From Entrophospora sp. SA101 (taxonomy: Eukaryota > Glomeromycota > Glomeromycetes > Entrophosporales > Entrophosporaceae): 11,469 bases of DNA. The stretch spans positions 962 through 12,430 of the forward strand of contig CAUDNR010004065.1 in the NCBI GenBank assembly GCA_958430865.1, read 5' to 3'. Position 1 is the stretch's first letter. Every line of letters starts with the position of its first letter. Position numbers and translations under genes: made by a program. The notes beneath the pieces are model-generated. The model was not told where the DNA came from. It did not search any database and saw only the letters and a program-made list of their open reading frames with translations. Below, piece after piece: positions 1-7,973 of the stretch.

Positions 1-81
1 AATTTAGACATGATTGTCGAGTATTAGTCTAAATTTAGTAACGATGAACTAAAACTAGTCTAAATTTAGCAATGATCATAG
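1..81. repeat. Diverged tandem repeat, 31-bp period
   Basis: The block TAGTCTAAATTTAG starts at 25 and again at 56, giving a 31-bp period. A related AATTTAG at position 1 suggests about 2.6 units, the first cut by the window edge. The units differ by several substitutions, so this is an old repeat. No coding frame or terminal-repeat structure is visible, and it may extend to the left of the window. Confidence 0.6.
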
Positions 82-271
82 TGCACAAATTCTTCATGAG
101 CATAGTAAAGTACATGTTTTAAAAAAGAATAGAACTCTACAACAAATAATTTTTTTGATGAAATCTCTTTATTACATTAAAATTAAAGACCTATTCCATC
201 AACTAATAGAACTATTTTTTTAAAACGTAGGGCAGAAAATGACTTCTATACTTTTAAAATTTGCACAAAAT

Positions 272-889
272 TTAGGAGGTCTTTAGACCAAGCCAACTAT
301 AGATGAGAAATCTTTTTACTAGCACTCTTGAGTTTCTTGTTTTTTCTTTTATGTCTTCTGCTTGAGCTTTACTTCATTTTTCACCAGTTGCTACAACTTC
401 CTCAACTTGTACCTGTTCTATTTTTACTCTTTCTTCTAGCTCTTCTACCTTTGCTTCTAAATCTTTAATTTGTTCAATCTTGCTTCCTACAATATCTTTA
501 AGAATTATATCCTTAGCAGGCTTGCCTCAAATATTACCTCCTTCTTTTATTTGAGAAAAATATGAGCTCTTTGATTTCATAGTTTCCAATCTTTTTTCAA
601 TTCAGTGGCTAGTGATCACAATCATCATATTCATGAATATTCATTAAGGGGGTTACACTTATCAAAATCAAGTGATTGACAGATAATTTTAAGGGATTTT
701 TGGATTTTTGATAAGTGTAACCCCCTTAATGAATATTCATGAATATGATGATTATGATCACTACACATATAAACTCTTGGTAAGCTGTAAGTTGGACAAC
801 TCCTCCAGCCAGATAATAATAAATGACTCTTGATAAGTTGGTTCACGTGATTTTTATAAATCTTTGATGAAATGATCCAATAATAATTT
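272..889 (-). pseudogene. Coiled-coil protein gene remnant, split by a MITE
   Basis: Reading leftwards on the minus strand, one frame runs from about 889 to a TAA at 274-272 if the 150-bp hairpin element and one TA are left out. The upstream part holds SGWRSCPTYSLPRVYMC. The downstream part holds KSKSSYFSQIKEGG and then a heptad-rich helix, IEQIKDLEAKVEELEERVK, typical of a coiled coil. Three in-frame TGA codons (602-604, 527-529, 374-376) interrupt it, and no ATG is seen at the start, so the copy is dead and probably 5'-truncated. Each TGA could derive from CGA or TGG by one transition. The part after the insertion ends naturally (LKTS, then stop). Function unknown. The clean continuity across both the element and the stops makes the coding origin fairly sure. 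Confidence 0.6.
612..761. mobile_element. 150-bp palindromic MITE with TA target duplication
   Basis: Arms at 612-667 and 706-761 are inverted copies of each other, 56 bp long with a single mismatch (position 619 against 754), around a 38-bp centre. The element is bounded by TA at 610-611 and 762-763, the target duplication of the Tc1/mariner superfamily. It has no coding capacity. Removing 152 bp (element plus one TA) joins the flanking coiled-coil reading frame in phase, which fixes both ends. Arm identity this high suggests a recent insertion or maintenance of the hairpin. The mobilising transposase is not identifiable here. Confidence 0.9.
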
Positions 890-901
890 CAATTATTCTA
901 A

Positions 902-1337
902 AAATTTATCTTTGTGAATAATAATTTATTTGTTCCAGAATTAAAAGATTTAAAATGGAAAATTGACAGAAAACAAAATAATTCTTTAATACAAACTAGT
1001 ATGGATATTTATTTAGATAAAGAATAGTGCAATTTTTTTGTTTTTATCTTCTGTTTTATAATTTTTCTCAATAAAAAAATGATTTAAACACAATTTTCAA
1101 TTTTTTTTGTAAAATTGCATATTTCAATAAGTTGGATCTCTTAATAAGTCAGACAACCATACACAGCCACTTGTGTCCGACTTACTGGTAATGGAAAATG
1201 AGTCTTATATACCAACTTTTTTCAAGTTGTGCATGGGATATATACAGTTTACAACATTTCATTGGACAAATTCTATTACATAATTTTTATTGCGTAATCC
1301 TACGTAGTCTAAATTCAAACACATTATACCACGTTAG
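902..1337. other. Intergenic stretch, no supported gene
   Basis: Very AT-rich. Two short plus-strand frames can be read. One is open from 902 to a TAG at 1025-1027, without a good start (it contains PELKDLKWKIDRKQ). The other is an ATG frame at 1198-1368 of 56 codons. Neither has a recognisable motif. They may be remnants or chance, and I do not call them genes. Confidence 0.4.
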
Positions 1338-1538
1338 ACTTTTTTGTTGGAAGAATCAAGTAGAGTGAGTGATCTTTACAACTCAGGCACTGCATTAAAA
1401 TTTTTTGGTGTATTCCTTGGTAAAATTTCCCCAGTTTCAAAAAATGCAATGATTAAGGATTTAGAATATTAAGATTTTAGGTCAGAAATATTTCACAAAC
1501 TATGTGAAGGGCTTTCCAAGTATATAGGATTCAGATGA
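1338..1538 (+). pseudogene. Decayed exon-like coding fragment, unknown family
   Basis: After a possible splice acceptor (TTAG ending at 1337), the plus frame reads a protein-like stretch containing SSRVSDLYNSGTALKFFGVF and KISPVSKNAMIKDLEY. A TAA follows at 1470-1472, then DFRSEIFHKLCEGLSKYIGF, and then a TGA at 1536-1538. The composition (mixed polar and hydrophobic residues, few low-complexity runs) is unlike the surrounding AT-rich sequence, and the frame holds on both sides of the TAA (CAA to TAA would explain it). I do not recognise the family. It could also be chance, since no homology was tested. Confidence 0.35.
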
Positions 1539-2312
1539 AATTAAACTACTGACAACAACAGTTATTTCGAGGGTTAATTACAGACCAGGAAAAAATAACT
1601 AATATAATATAATGAACGAATACTTAGGAATAGATATAATTATAAAGGTGGGGATAGGATGTTTAATCGATTATACTAAAATCTATTTTTCTGAGAAAGT
1701 TGTCAAAATGTAAATCCTCTTTTAAAGAGCCAACCAGAACTAGAGAAACTGGATAATCTTTACCTTTACTACTATTTTAAATGCTTTTACTTAAATTAAA
1801 AAAAGATTATTGGGAAAAGGGAGATCCTCAAAATATTTATTTGTTATTTATTATTTAACGATAATCAGCAAATTTCGCAGGTATATACAGGTTGAGTACT
1901 GTACACTCATCTATCATAAATATCCGACCACCTGATGATCATTTTAATAATTGGGAAACTTGTGCCTCACGCAGTCAAAATTTTATTAACCAAACCGGAA
2001 CTGGTGCATTAAGTAAACATGTTTTTAAAGTTGAATATAAATTTAAAGTTTTGTTGAATTCGCATTATTAATGAACTTAGGATGAGAATTTTAAATTAGA
2101 CAAAAGATTTTTATGAAAACTTTGAGCAAAACAGTTCAAAACTTCGTTAAAACCTAGATTATGTCATTAAGTAAGTCACTTAAAATATCTCGAGAAAAAT
2201 TGGTCTAGTATAGACAACAAAACGTAAAAGCTCAAGAATCTGTATTCTGTTGACTTTTATTAAATATTTTATGTAATAAAAATAAATAAAACGTTTAGCA
2301 AAAGCAAGTCAG
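1539..2312. other. Intergenic stretch with one dispersed repeat
   Basis: No gene is seen. A 34-bp block at 1901-1934 recurs at 7940-7973. The right end lies downstream of the dead Tc1 transposase and may include its 3' end, but no clear terminal inverted repeat was found. Confidence 0.4.
1901..1934. repeat. 34-bp dispersed repeat (second copy at 7940-7973)
   Basis: The block begins GTACACTCA and contains TATCATAAATATC followed by GACCAC. It matches 7940-7973 in the same orientation at 31 of 34 positions, and all three differences are C/T. Both copies end in GACCAC. The related string CCGACCACC also occurs near 8569-8577, upstream of the second Tc1 fragment. It may be a transposon end, but the element is not resolved. 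Confidence 0.55.
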
Positions 2313-2924
2313 TCAGTATCTTGTTGGATTGCCATGACTATCTATGACAGCTATCACTCTCCTCAACATACTAACAACTAAATTCTTTATTACTTCGGGT
2401 TCAATTTTTACCCATTCCTCTTTCAATGCAACAATCAAATCTTTTTTTATTTTTAGGATGTGGTATCCTTTCTCGAAGTTTTCTTTCTAAAACATCCCAC
2501 AAATGTTCAATGGGATTAAGGTCGGGACTTTGTGCAGGCCATTGAATATATGAAATTGAATGTTCATCCCTCCATTTAATTGTATCATTTGCTGTGTGTG
2601 CGGGGGCATTATCGTCCTGGAAGGAATATGTCAATTGACCATCTAAACTATCTAAAAAGGAATTAAATTCTCTCCATATATTTTGAACCAGTAATACGAC
2701 CATCAACTTCAACTAACGGGTCCAAGTTTGCCATTTACAAAACAACCCATACCATAACTCCATCACCGCCATGTTTTGCTGCTGGAATTAAACAGTCAAT
2801 GACATACTTTTCTTGAGGTCTACGCCACACATGATGATGAGAATCACTTTGAAATATTTCAAACCGTGATTCATCACTCCATATTATTAAATCCCTATTT
2901 TTTTCTTAGACGACACCAAATCTA
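2313..2924 (-). pseudogene. Tc1-like DDE transposase, C-terminal part, frameshifted
   Basis: Fragment of a Tc1/mariner-superfamily transposase, the enzyme that cuts and pastes its element at TA sites. Visible on the minus strand are the first catalytic Asp in WSDESRFEIF (Asp codon 2875-2873), HGGDGVMVW, the second Asp in DDNAPAHTA and the third acidic residue in SPDLNPIEHLWD. From the second Asp to the Glu I count 34 residues between, the Tc1 DD34E signature. The end reads NLVVSMLRRVIAVI, then NPTRY and TGA, a typical Tc1 C-terminus. At least three frameshifts break it: after VMVW, before the DD motif, and in the A-run after the HLWD helix. The helix-turn-helix N-terminus is absent. Similarity to the second copy (8714-9306) ends near 2924, where unrelated sequence begins. 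Confidence 0.85.
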
Positions 2925-2957
2925 TTATTATTTGTTATCCGTGATTCCCATTATCTT

Positions 2958-3030
2958 TTATACTAACATTTTTGTTAATATTGTTATTATTATTATGATT
3001 TCTAGTACTATTATTATTATAATTATGATT
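2958..3030. repeat. AT-rich low-complexity tract (ATT/AAT runs)
   Basis: Runs of TTATTATTATT with small variations. On the minus strand it reads as polyisoleucine. It lies just downstream of the last recognisable exon of the broken gene at 3035-3880 and next to the junction with the Tc1 fragment. It is probably intronic or simple-repeat DNA rather than coding. Confidence 0.5.
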
Positions 3031-3034
3031 TTAC

Positions 3035-3880
3035 TTTTATTGCTTTTCATACTAATATATTCGTTAATACCAAACGTATTTCTGTATTTAAAACCTCCTG
3101 ACAACGTGTTTTCCCATATTTTTTCTTTGGTTAAATCATTCATATTTACCATGACATTACATAAGATTTTAAAGGTCTTTGGTATAATTCCTTTTATCAG
3201 ATCAATGAATGTGAGTTGGTTTTCATCTCAAATATGTTTTTCCATAAACATATTTTCGAGAGCCAACTGGTACTGATTTTATTATATTAATTAATATACA
3301 CTGTGAATCATCGCACGCTACACTATTCAGCCTTATACTGATCTTACTTTAATAATAATAACATTTGTTTTAAAAGATTGAATTCATTATAAAATTCATT
3401 AATAATTATTTTAAAGGCAATTTGATCATTTTTACAAATTCATCAGGATCATTACCATTTTTTTTCACGATATTGATACTTGTATAAAACCAAGGAATAA
3501 AAATTGTATACCATCTAAAATTAATTTAATTTATATTAAAAAACAAAATAATGATAATTATATTGATTGGGATTTTGTAACTTCAGTAAACTAAAATCAT
3601 ATTTGCTTCCATTTCAATTGGTTTTATTATTTTATATGATGCATCTTCAGGCTTTCTATCAGTATGTTATTTAAGAATTATAACATTTAGAACATATTTT
3701 TTCACTTATATTTAATTCATAATTCCTTAATAGTTAAGACTTTTCTTGTTCTGAAATATTTTGCCACTTAAAGCCATCTTTTTCTATTTTGCAAACCAAC
3801 GGTATTTTAGTAATGACTTGCAATCAAAGAATAAAATTTGTTACTTCAAATGAATCAGACAGGGTGGATCAGGGAATGTT
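3035..3880 (-). pseudogene. Broken multi-exon gene, unknown function
   Basis: Several minus-strand blocks look coding and carry splice signals. The right block (about 3880-3590) includes LVCKIEKDGFKWQNISEQEK, a CxxC pair in YELNISEKICSKCYNS, and KPEDASYKIIKPIEMEANM. It is broken by TGA and TAA codons and a frame change. The middle exon starts after TTTTAG at 3514, reads IPWFYTSINIVKKNGNDPDE, and ends near 3348 at a GTAAG donor. After a 75-bp intron (3273-3347), the last block, 3272-3035, reads YQLALENMFMEKHI, a TGA (3230-3228), then DENQLTFIDLIKGIIPKTFK and ENTLSGGFKYRNTF, ending at a GTAAAA donor. Intron sizes match the neighbouring gene. I do not recognise the family. The CxxC may be part of a lost zinc site. 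The 3' exons appear cut off by the Tc1 fragment. Confidence 0.5.
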
Positions 3881-4412
3881 GAAGTGAAAAAAAAGAGTAT
3901 ACTTGTAAAATTTGGGAAGATTGTTATTTAGTGTCTTTCTCCCACCTCATAAGTGTAACTCATTGTTCATTCTAAAACAATTGAGACATAATATAATGTA
4001 GTTTATAAAATTTTAACTCAATTTGATTTAGTTGAAATTGAACTTGTGAAGATTTGTCACTTCAATTAGTAAAAATCGATTTTGACCAGTTTGAACTGAT
4101 TTTTCTAAAGAATCAATATTTATTTGTTAGCATTAGAATTAGTTTTATGTGTATATATCAAGTATAAAATATCTATTCAAATGCTTAATGAGTGGTTTGC
4201 AATTTTTAAAAAGAATTGTGTAACAGTTGATATGTCTCAATTCAGGAGGGGTCTAATTAAAGGTTGCACTATATAAATAATAATACAAATATAAATAAGA
4301 AATGAAAGTATGAATATAATACACATAATATCGCAATATATATATTTACCATTACATTGTTGATATTAATGAAGTTGTAGGGTCCTGACTACTCTAAAAA
4401 TCCAAGACTTTA
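3881..4412. other. Intergenic region 3' of the receptor-kinase gene
   Basis: AT-rich, with no gene on either strand. It holds a pair of 12-bp inverted repeats (3979-3990 and 4231-4242) and a small stem near 4043-4062 (GTGAAG/CACTTC type). No AATAAA hexamer for the minus-strand gene ending at 4413 is obvious. Confidence 0.4.
3979..4242. repeat. Possible small element with 12-bp inverted ends
   Basis: AATTGAGACATA at 3979-3990 recurs exactly inverted at 4231-4242, giving a 264-bp unit without coding capacity. I see no clear target-site duplication, so this may be a degenerate MITE or a chance pair in AT-rich DNA. Confidence 0.3.
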
Positions 4413-5755
4413 TCAAATTTGCAGTAAACCAATACTAGGCCCTGTTGAATTATTACTGGGACACCCAAAAGAACTACTGCCTTCATTTTTTTGTTGCTCA
4501 TTATTTTCCCCATTATCAACTATATCAACCATATTTGAGCCTGAAATTTTTCCAAGCATTGTTTCAACATATTGAATATCAGGTCTGTCTTTTGGGTCAT
4601 CCTGCCAACATGCTAAACACAAGTAAATGATTAACAATAATTAATGCATATAAATATATATATATATTTTACCTTTGTACAAATTAATGTATTCATCAAG
4701 TGTATTAGGAATAGGTTCTTCACGAGTTCCTTTAGAAATATGAAGTGATAAAGTATGTTGTTGATGTTGATCCAGATTACTAAAAGGTGGTCGGTTACTA
4801 GTCAATTCCCATAATAAAACACCCACACTATATACATCTGATTTTTTATTTGGTCTATATACTTTATTATTGTTGTCCTTGAAACATTGTGGGTCAATAT
4901 AAGGTACTATCCCTGCCATTTTGAATGTTGAAGAGGTTGTAGATTCATGTATTTTACGGGAAAGTCCAAAATCAGCCAATTTTATTGTTTTTTGGTGAAC
5001 CAAGAAATTATTTGAATGCTTTTCAAAAAAGATAAACATTATTAAATATAAATTTTTTTTAAAATAATAAATTTATGTATATAATATGTAGTTATTTAGT
5101 TACCAAATCTTGATGGATAATGTTGTTTTTATGTAAACATGAAACAGCTGATGCAATCTCAGATGCAAATTTCAGCTTTAGATCCCAACTGATTGATTCA
5201 ACCTTTTCTTGTAGGTAGCTTCTTAGTGTTCCACTATCTGCATACTCAAGGACCAATAAATATTTCTCTTTGTCTTTATATATAAATATAAATATTAGTT
5301 AATGGAAGAAAGTCAAAACAGAAAACAATTTAAACATACCTTCAATATTAGTGACACCATAAAAATGAATAATATTATGATGGTAATGAACTTTACATAA
5401 TAATTTCAACTAATTGGATCAATTATTATTGTTAGTTGAAATTTTTTTTATAATCTATAACCAAAAATATATTGAAATTTACCTCATTAGTAACTTCTTT
5501 CATATGTGTTGTATCATGTTTATAGGATTTCAAGGCAAAAGTACTACTATTGTTATATATTGCTTTATAAACTTTTCCAGAACCACCTGAACCAATTTTT
5601 TGGGTATTTTTAAAGTCACTATATTTATAAAAATTAATGTGTTCATTCTGAATTGCCTCATTGAGCCATTCTAATCAACTATCCTTAGGTTTATCAACAA
5701 TTACTTTTTTTTCATTGATTATTTTAGAGCTATTGGAATTGGATACAGAAATCTG
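4413..5755 (-). CDS. TKL-type protein kinase domain (C-terminal half)
   Basis: Protein kinase transferring phosphate from ATP to Ser/Thr (possibly Tyr) residues. Motifs in order: glycine loop IGSGGSGKVYKA, ATP-anchoring Lys in FALKSY, helix-C Glu in EVTNE-LKLL across a splice, hinge LVLEYADSGTLRSYL, catalytic loop IIHQDLHSNNFLVH, DFG in KLADFGLSRK, activation segment end GIVPYIDPQCF, DVYSVGVLLWELTSNRPPF and ACWQDDPKDRPDI. So it is full length, with the catalytic Asp, Asn and DFG kept, but HRD reads HQD (codon 5112-5110, one CGA to CAA change), a non-RD form. It ends in a short Asn/Ser-rich tail with TGA at 4415-4413. A TGA at 5677-5675, between the linker and the kinase (DS-stop-LEWLNEAI), would stop translation before the kinase. 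Exons 6-9 keep phase throughout. The motif style resembles the large kinase family of Glomeromycotina (inference). Confidence 0.8.
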
Positions 5756-5763
5756 ATTATTGT

Positions 5764-5897
5764 TTAGTGTTCCATGTCGCAATCCAAAAAAGGAAACCAA
5801 AGTGGTCACAAAGTGGTTGCAACCAGGTGTCACAAACCATTTTTATATGTCGCAAATATGGTTGCAACCATCACCAAGAATTGTGACCAGCATCTAT
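5764..5897. mobile_element. hAT-like MITE inserted in exon 5 of the receptor kinase
   Basis: A foreign-looking block without an open frame, rich in TGGTTGCAACCA palindromes (near 5813 and 5859), GTCACAA and GTCGCAA. It is flanked by the direct repeat ATTATTGTT at 5756-5764 and 5898-5906. Removing 142 bp (insert plus one repeat copy) joins GAC AAC AAT AAT to CAG ATT TCT in the host frame and makes exon 5 exactly 242 codons. The 8-9 bp duplication fits the hAT superfamily (8 bp). The left end TAGTG fits hAT termini, but the right end is only weakly similar (shared GTCRCAAT), so terminal repeats are imperfect. The exact ends shift by one base because the duplication overlaps AT-rich host codons. 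Confidence 0.75.
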
Positions 5898-5906
5898 ATT
5901 ATTGTT

Positions 5907-7668
5907 GTCATTAATTGTAATTAACTGGTCATTCTGAATATTATCATTATCATTATCATTATTACTATTATTATTTTTCAAAATTTTAATATTATCATTA
6001 TCAAGGATGTTTTTATGACTAGTATCTACTATAGCTTTAGCATTACTATTGCTGTTGGTGTTATCATCATTGTTTGAAATGATTTCAATATTACTAGTAT
6101 TTTTATTTTTATTTTCATTTTCATTATGAGCTTGTTGATTTAATTCTCTGTCTTCTTCATCACCATTAACAACATTATTAACCATTTCATTGAGTTTCTT
6201 TTTTCTTCTATATAAAATCAGAATAGAAATAAAAGCAATGATGAAGATTGCACCAGATATAACTGATCCAATAATTATACTTAGCATATCAACACTGGTG
6301 GTGGTTGGTTCACTAACAGTGCTAGTAATGATTTTAGGATCAAATGTGTCCTAATAATAAAATATTTTGATAACCACCAAGAGCAGTAAAACCTTATTAT
6401 TAATAAATATAAATAAAATTAATATAAATGATATAAACAGATAATATATTTATGTATGAATTTTAAAAATTATTATCATAAGTTACCAAATGAGATTATC
6501 AAGTAATTTTTATACAAATTTGAAGTATGGTATCTATGATCTTGATCGATTAGATTAACAGGATAATTAGTAATATTTGTTGGAACCATCCATTGGAAAG
6601 GAGATTTTGTTACATCCAATATTGCTAATTTATCTAATTTTTTAGTACCACCATACACAATTATCCTTCCATCAGGCGCTAAATATGTGCATATATAAAT
6701 TAAAAAAATATATTTAATTAAATAATTAATAATAAAATTAATTAATTTACTTAATACTGAAGAATGTCCATATCGTGTAGAAGGTATATCACCAATTGTT
6801 GTCTAATTTAATGAACCATTTATTAGTTTTTAGTTGAAATATTATTACTGATGATTATATAACTTACAATATTAGACCATGAATTTTGATTAATATTATA
6901 CAAGTATATCTAAACATAATATGTATTATTAAAAAAATATAATATTCAAATTCCTTTTATTTTAATTAAATAATAAAAGAATAAATATAATATTACTTCA
7001 ATTGCAGAAAGACCAAGGTAAATTATATTTTCATCATCCAACATATGATAATTGGAATAAGGTAGCTTTGTTATAGATGGACCATTATTACTTGGTGTTA
7101 AGGTTGTAAATATCAACTTTTTGGGATTGAATTTATATATATTTGGATCAAATCCAATGACTATATATGTGTTTCCATTATTATCTTGTGTATACATTGA
7201 CGTCCCAGACTTTAACTGTAGTTGTCCATCAGGGGTTACTGGAATCAATGTATCAAATGAATTTGTATTTATTGAATAAACTATGGATCCATAAGCTGTA
7301 GAAACAGGTACTGAATTTCTTTCTCCAGCTATAACATAAAGTGTGTCATTGTTAACTCCTCCTAATGCTAATGATGCACTATAAAATGGAGGGATTACTG
7401 GTTTTGGAACAATTAGTTTTATTGGTAATGTTTGATTAAGTGAAAATGTTGTGGATAAATCTAGATAAATTATTTGGTTTGTATATTTTGAACTGACAGA
7501 ATATCCTCCAAAATAATATAGTTTATCATTTAACACTATTGAACTTTGAGAATATATATCTAATAATTGACCAGAAATAAAAAAACTGAAACTATCCAAT
7601 AAAAATAAATTGAAAATTATTATTAATAAATTTAATGATTTTAAATAGTTATGGTGACGATTATCCAT
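5907..7668 (-). CDS. Kelch ectodomain, membrane helix and linker (N-terminal half)
   Basis: Start ATG at 7668-7666. A basic start followed by a hydrophobic stretch (LLIIIFNLFLLDSFSFF) is a signal peptide or anchor. Kelch blades are visible in order: VLNDKLYYFGGYS, LGGVNNDTLYVIAGE, NNGNTYIVIGF, DENIIYLGL, RYGHSSVL joined by splicing to TPDGRIIVYGG, and RYHTSNLYKNYLIISFG. This would be a six-bladed propeller, usually a ligand- or glycan-binding surface. The sixth blade stops at its GG-like turn; the outer strand is missing between exons 4 and 5. Exon 5 opens DTFDPKIITSTVSEPTTTS (a short Thr/Ser stalk), then a membrane helix, LSIIIGSVISGAIFIIAFIS, followed by basic YRRKKK, so the C-terminus faces the cytosol. 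Next comes a Glu-rich then Asn/Asp-rich linker, cut by the MITE at 5906. A TATA-like box lies about 50 bp upstream. Confidence 0.75.
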
Positions 7669-7715
7669 TTTTTTAAAAAAAATTGCAATATTAAAATAAA
7701 CACCTTAAAAATGAA

Positions 7716-7725
7716 TATTTATATA
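7716..7725 (-). promoter_or_regulatory. TATA-like box of the receptor-kinase gene
   Basis: TATATAAATA on the minus strand, about 50 bp before the ATG at 7668. Position and sequence fit a TATA box, but in DNA this AT-rich the match alone is weak support. Confidence 0.4.
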
Positions 7726-7798
7726 TAGAAAATAAAATTAATTCGTAGTACGTGACTCGAGTAGTGAAATTTCGGTTGTGTTAGATTGAGTGAGTACC

Positions 7799-7943
7799 GT
7801 ACACTTCGTGCAGTGAGTATAGTACGAACCATTTTTTGGTAATGATAATTGTACTTACATGTGGGATTTATAATTGTACTTACTGTACTCAATCTCTAAT
7901 TTTTTATGTTCGTTTCGTACTATACTCAATGCACGAAGTGTAC
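7799..7943. repeat. Long inverted repeat upstream of the receptor-kinase gene
   Basis: Arms 7799-7828 and 7914-7943 match as inverted copies at 29 of 30 positions. The core is ACTTCGTGCA and GAGTATAGTACGAA. Pairing extends outward through GTGAGT after a 3-base interruption. The 85-bp loop contains a direct repeat, TAATTGTACTTAC, twice (near 7846 and 7871). It has no coding capacity. It could be a MITE or a cruciform-forming regulatory element. It sits 130-275 bp upstream of the ATG at 7668. Confidence 0.75.
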
Positions 7944-7973
7944 ACTCACCTATCATAAATATCTGACCACTTG
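7940..7973. repeat. 34-bp dispersed repeat (first copy at 1901-1934)
   Basis: Matches 1901-1934 at 31 of 34 positions in the same orientation. Here it overlaps the right arm of the inverted repeat (7914-7943) and runs on to GACCACTTG. This suggests the inverted repeat and the distant copy come from the same element family. Confidence 0.55.

Larger units (their letters stand above)
4413..7668 (-). pseudogene. Kelch-ectodomain receptor-like kinase gene, 9 exons, disrupted
   Basis: One gene on the minus strand. My exons are 7668-6997, 6909-6868, 6802-6751, 6678-6487, 6350-5483, 5409-5340, 5273-5104, 5018-4673 and 4612-4413; every intron is GT-AG. The order of parts is signal peptide, Kelch repeats (about residues 40-319), one membrane helix, acidic Asn/Asp-rich linker, and TKL-type protein kinase, for roughly 820 residues. 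That makes it a single-pass receptor-like kinase expected at the cell surface; the ligand is unknown. Reading phases agree at every junction except intron 4 (6351-6486), which joins phase 1 to phase 0. This copy is broken in three ways: that mismatch, a MITE in exon 5, and an in-frame TGA at 5677-5675. A gene finder would probably split it into a Kelch gene and a kinase gene. If the locus is really two genes, the linker exon argues against it, because one open frame runs from the membrane helix into the kinase once the MITE is removed. Confidence 0.75.

Noticed and set aside
1198..1368. 56-codon ATG frame on the plus strand
   Set aside because: No recognisable motif or supporting signal. It overlaps, in another frame, the exon-like fragment starting at 1338.
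2866..3276. Plus-strand 136-codon open frame, very hydrophobic
   Set aside because: It is the antisense of the Tc1 first-Asp region, an ATT/AAT simple repeat, and a minus-strand exon with splice signals. Its hydrophobicity comes from the T-rich strand.
4445..4630. Plus-strand 61-codon frame
   Set aside because: Antisense to the last exon of the kinase domain, which carries DRPDI and other kinase motifs.
272..5677. TGA read as Trp (mitochondrial or alternative code), since many breaks are TGA
   Set aside because: The intact 376-codon gene uses TGG for Trp and contains no internal TGA. TGA also serves as the natural stop of the kinase and of the Tc1 copy. Spliced introns show nuclear DNA.
5764..5897. 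The exon 5 insert as an intron
   Set aside because: No GT in phase with the CAG acceptor lies between the linker frame and its stop, while the flanking 9-bp duplication and exact frame restoration fit a transposon insertion.
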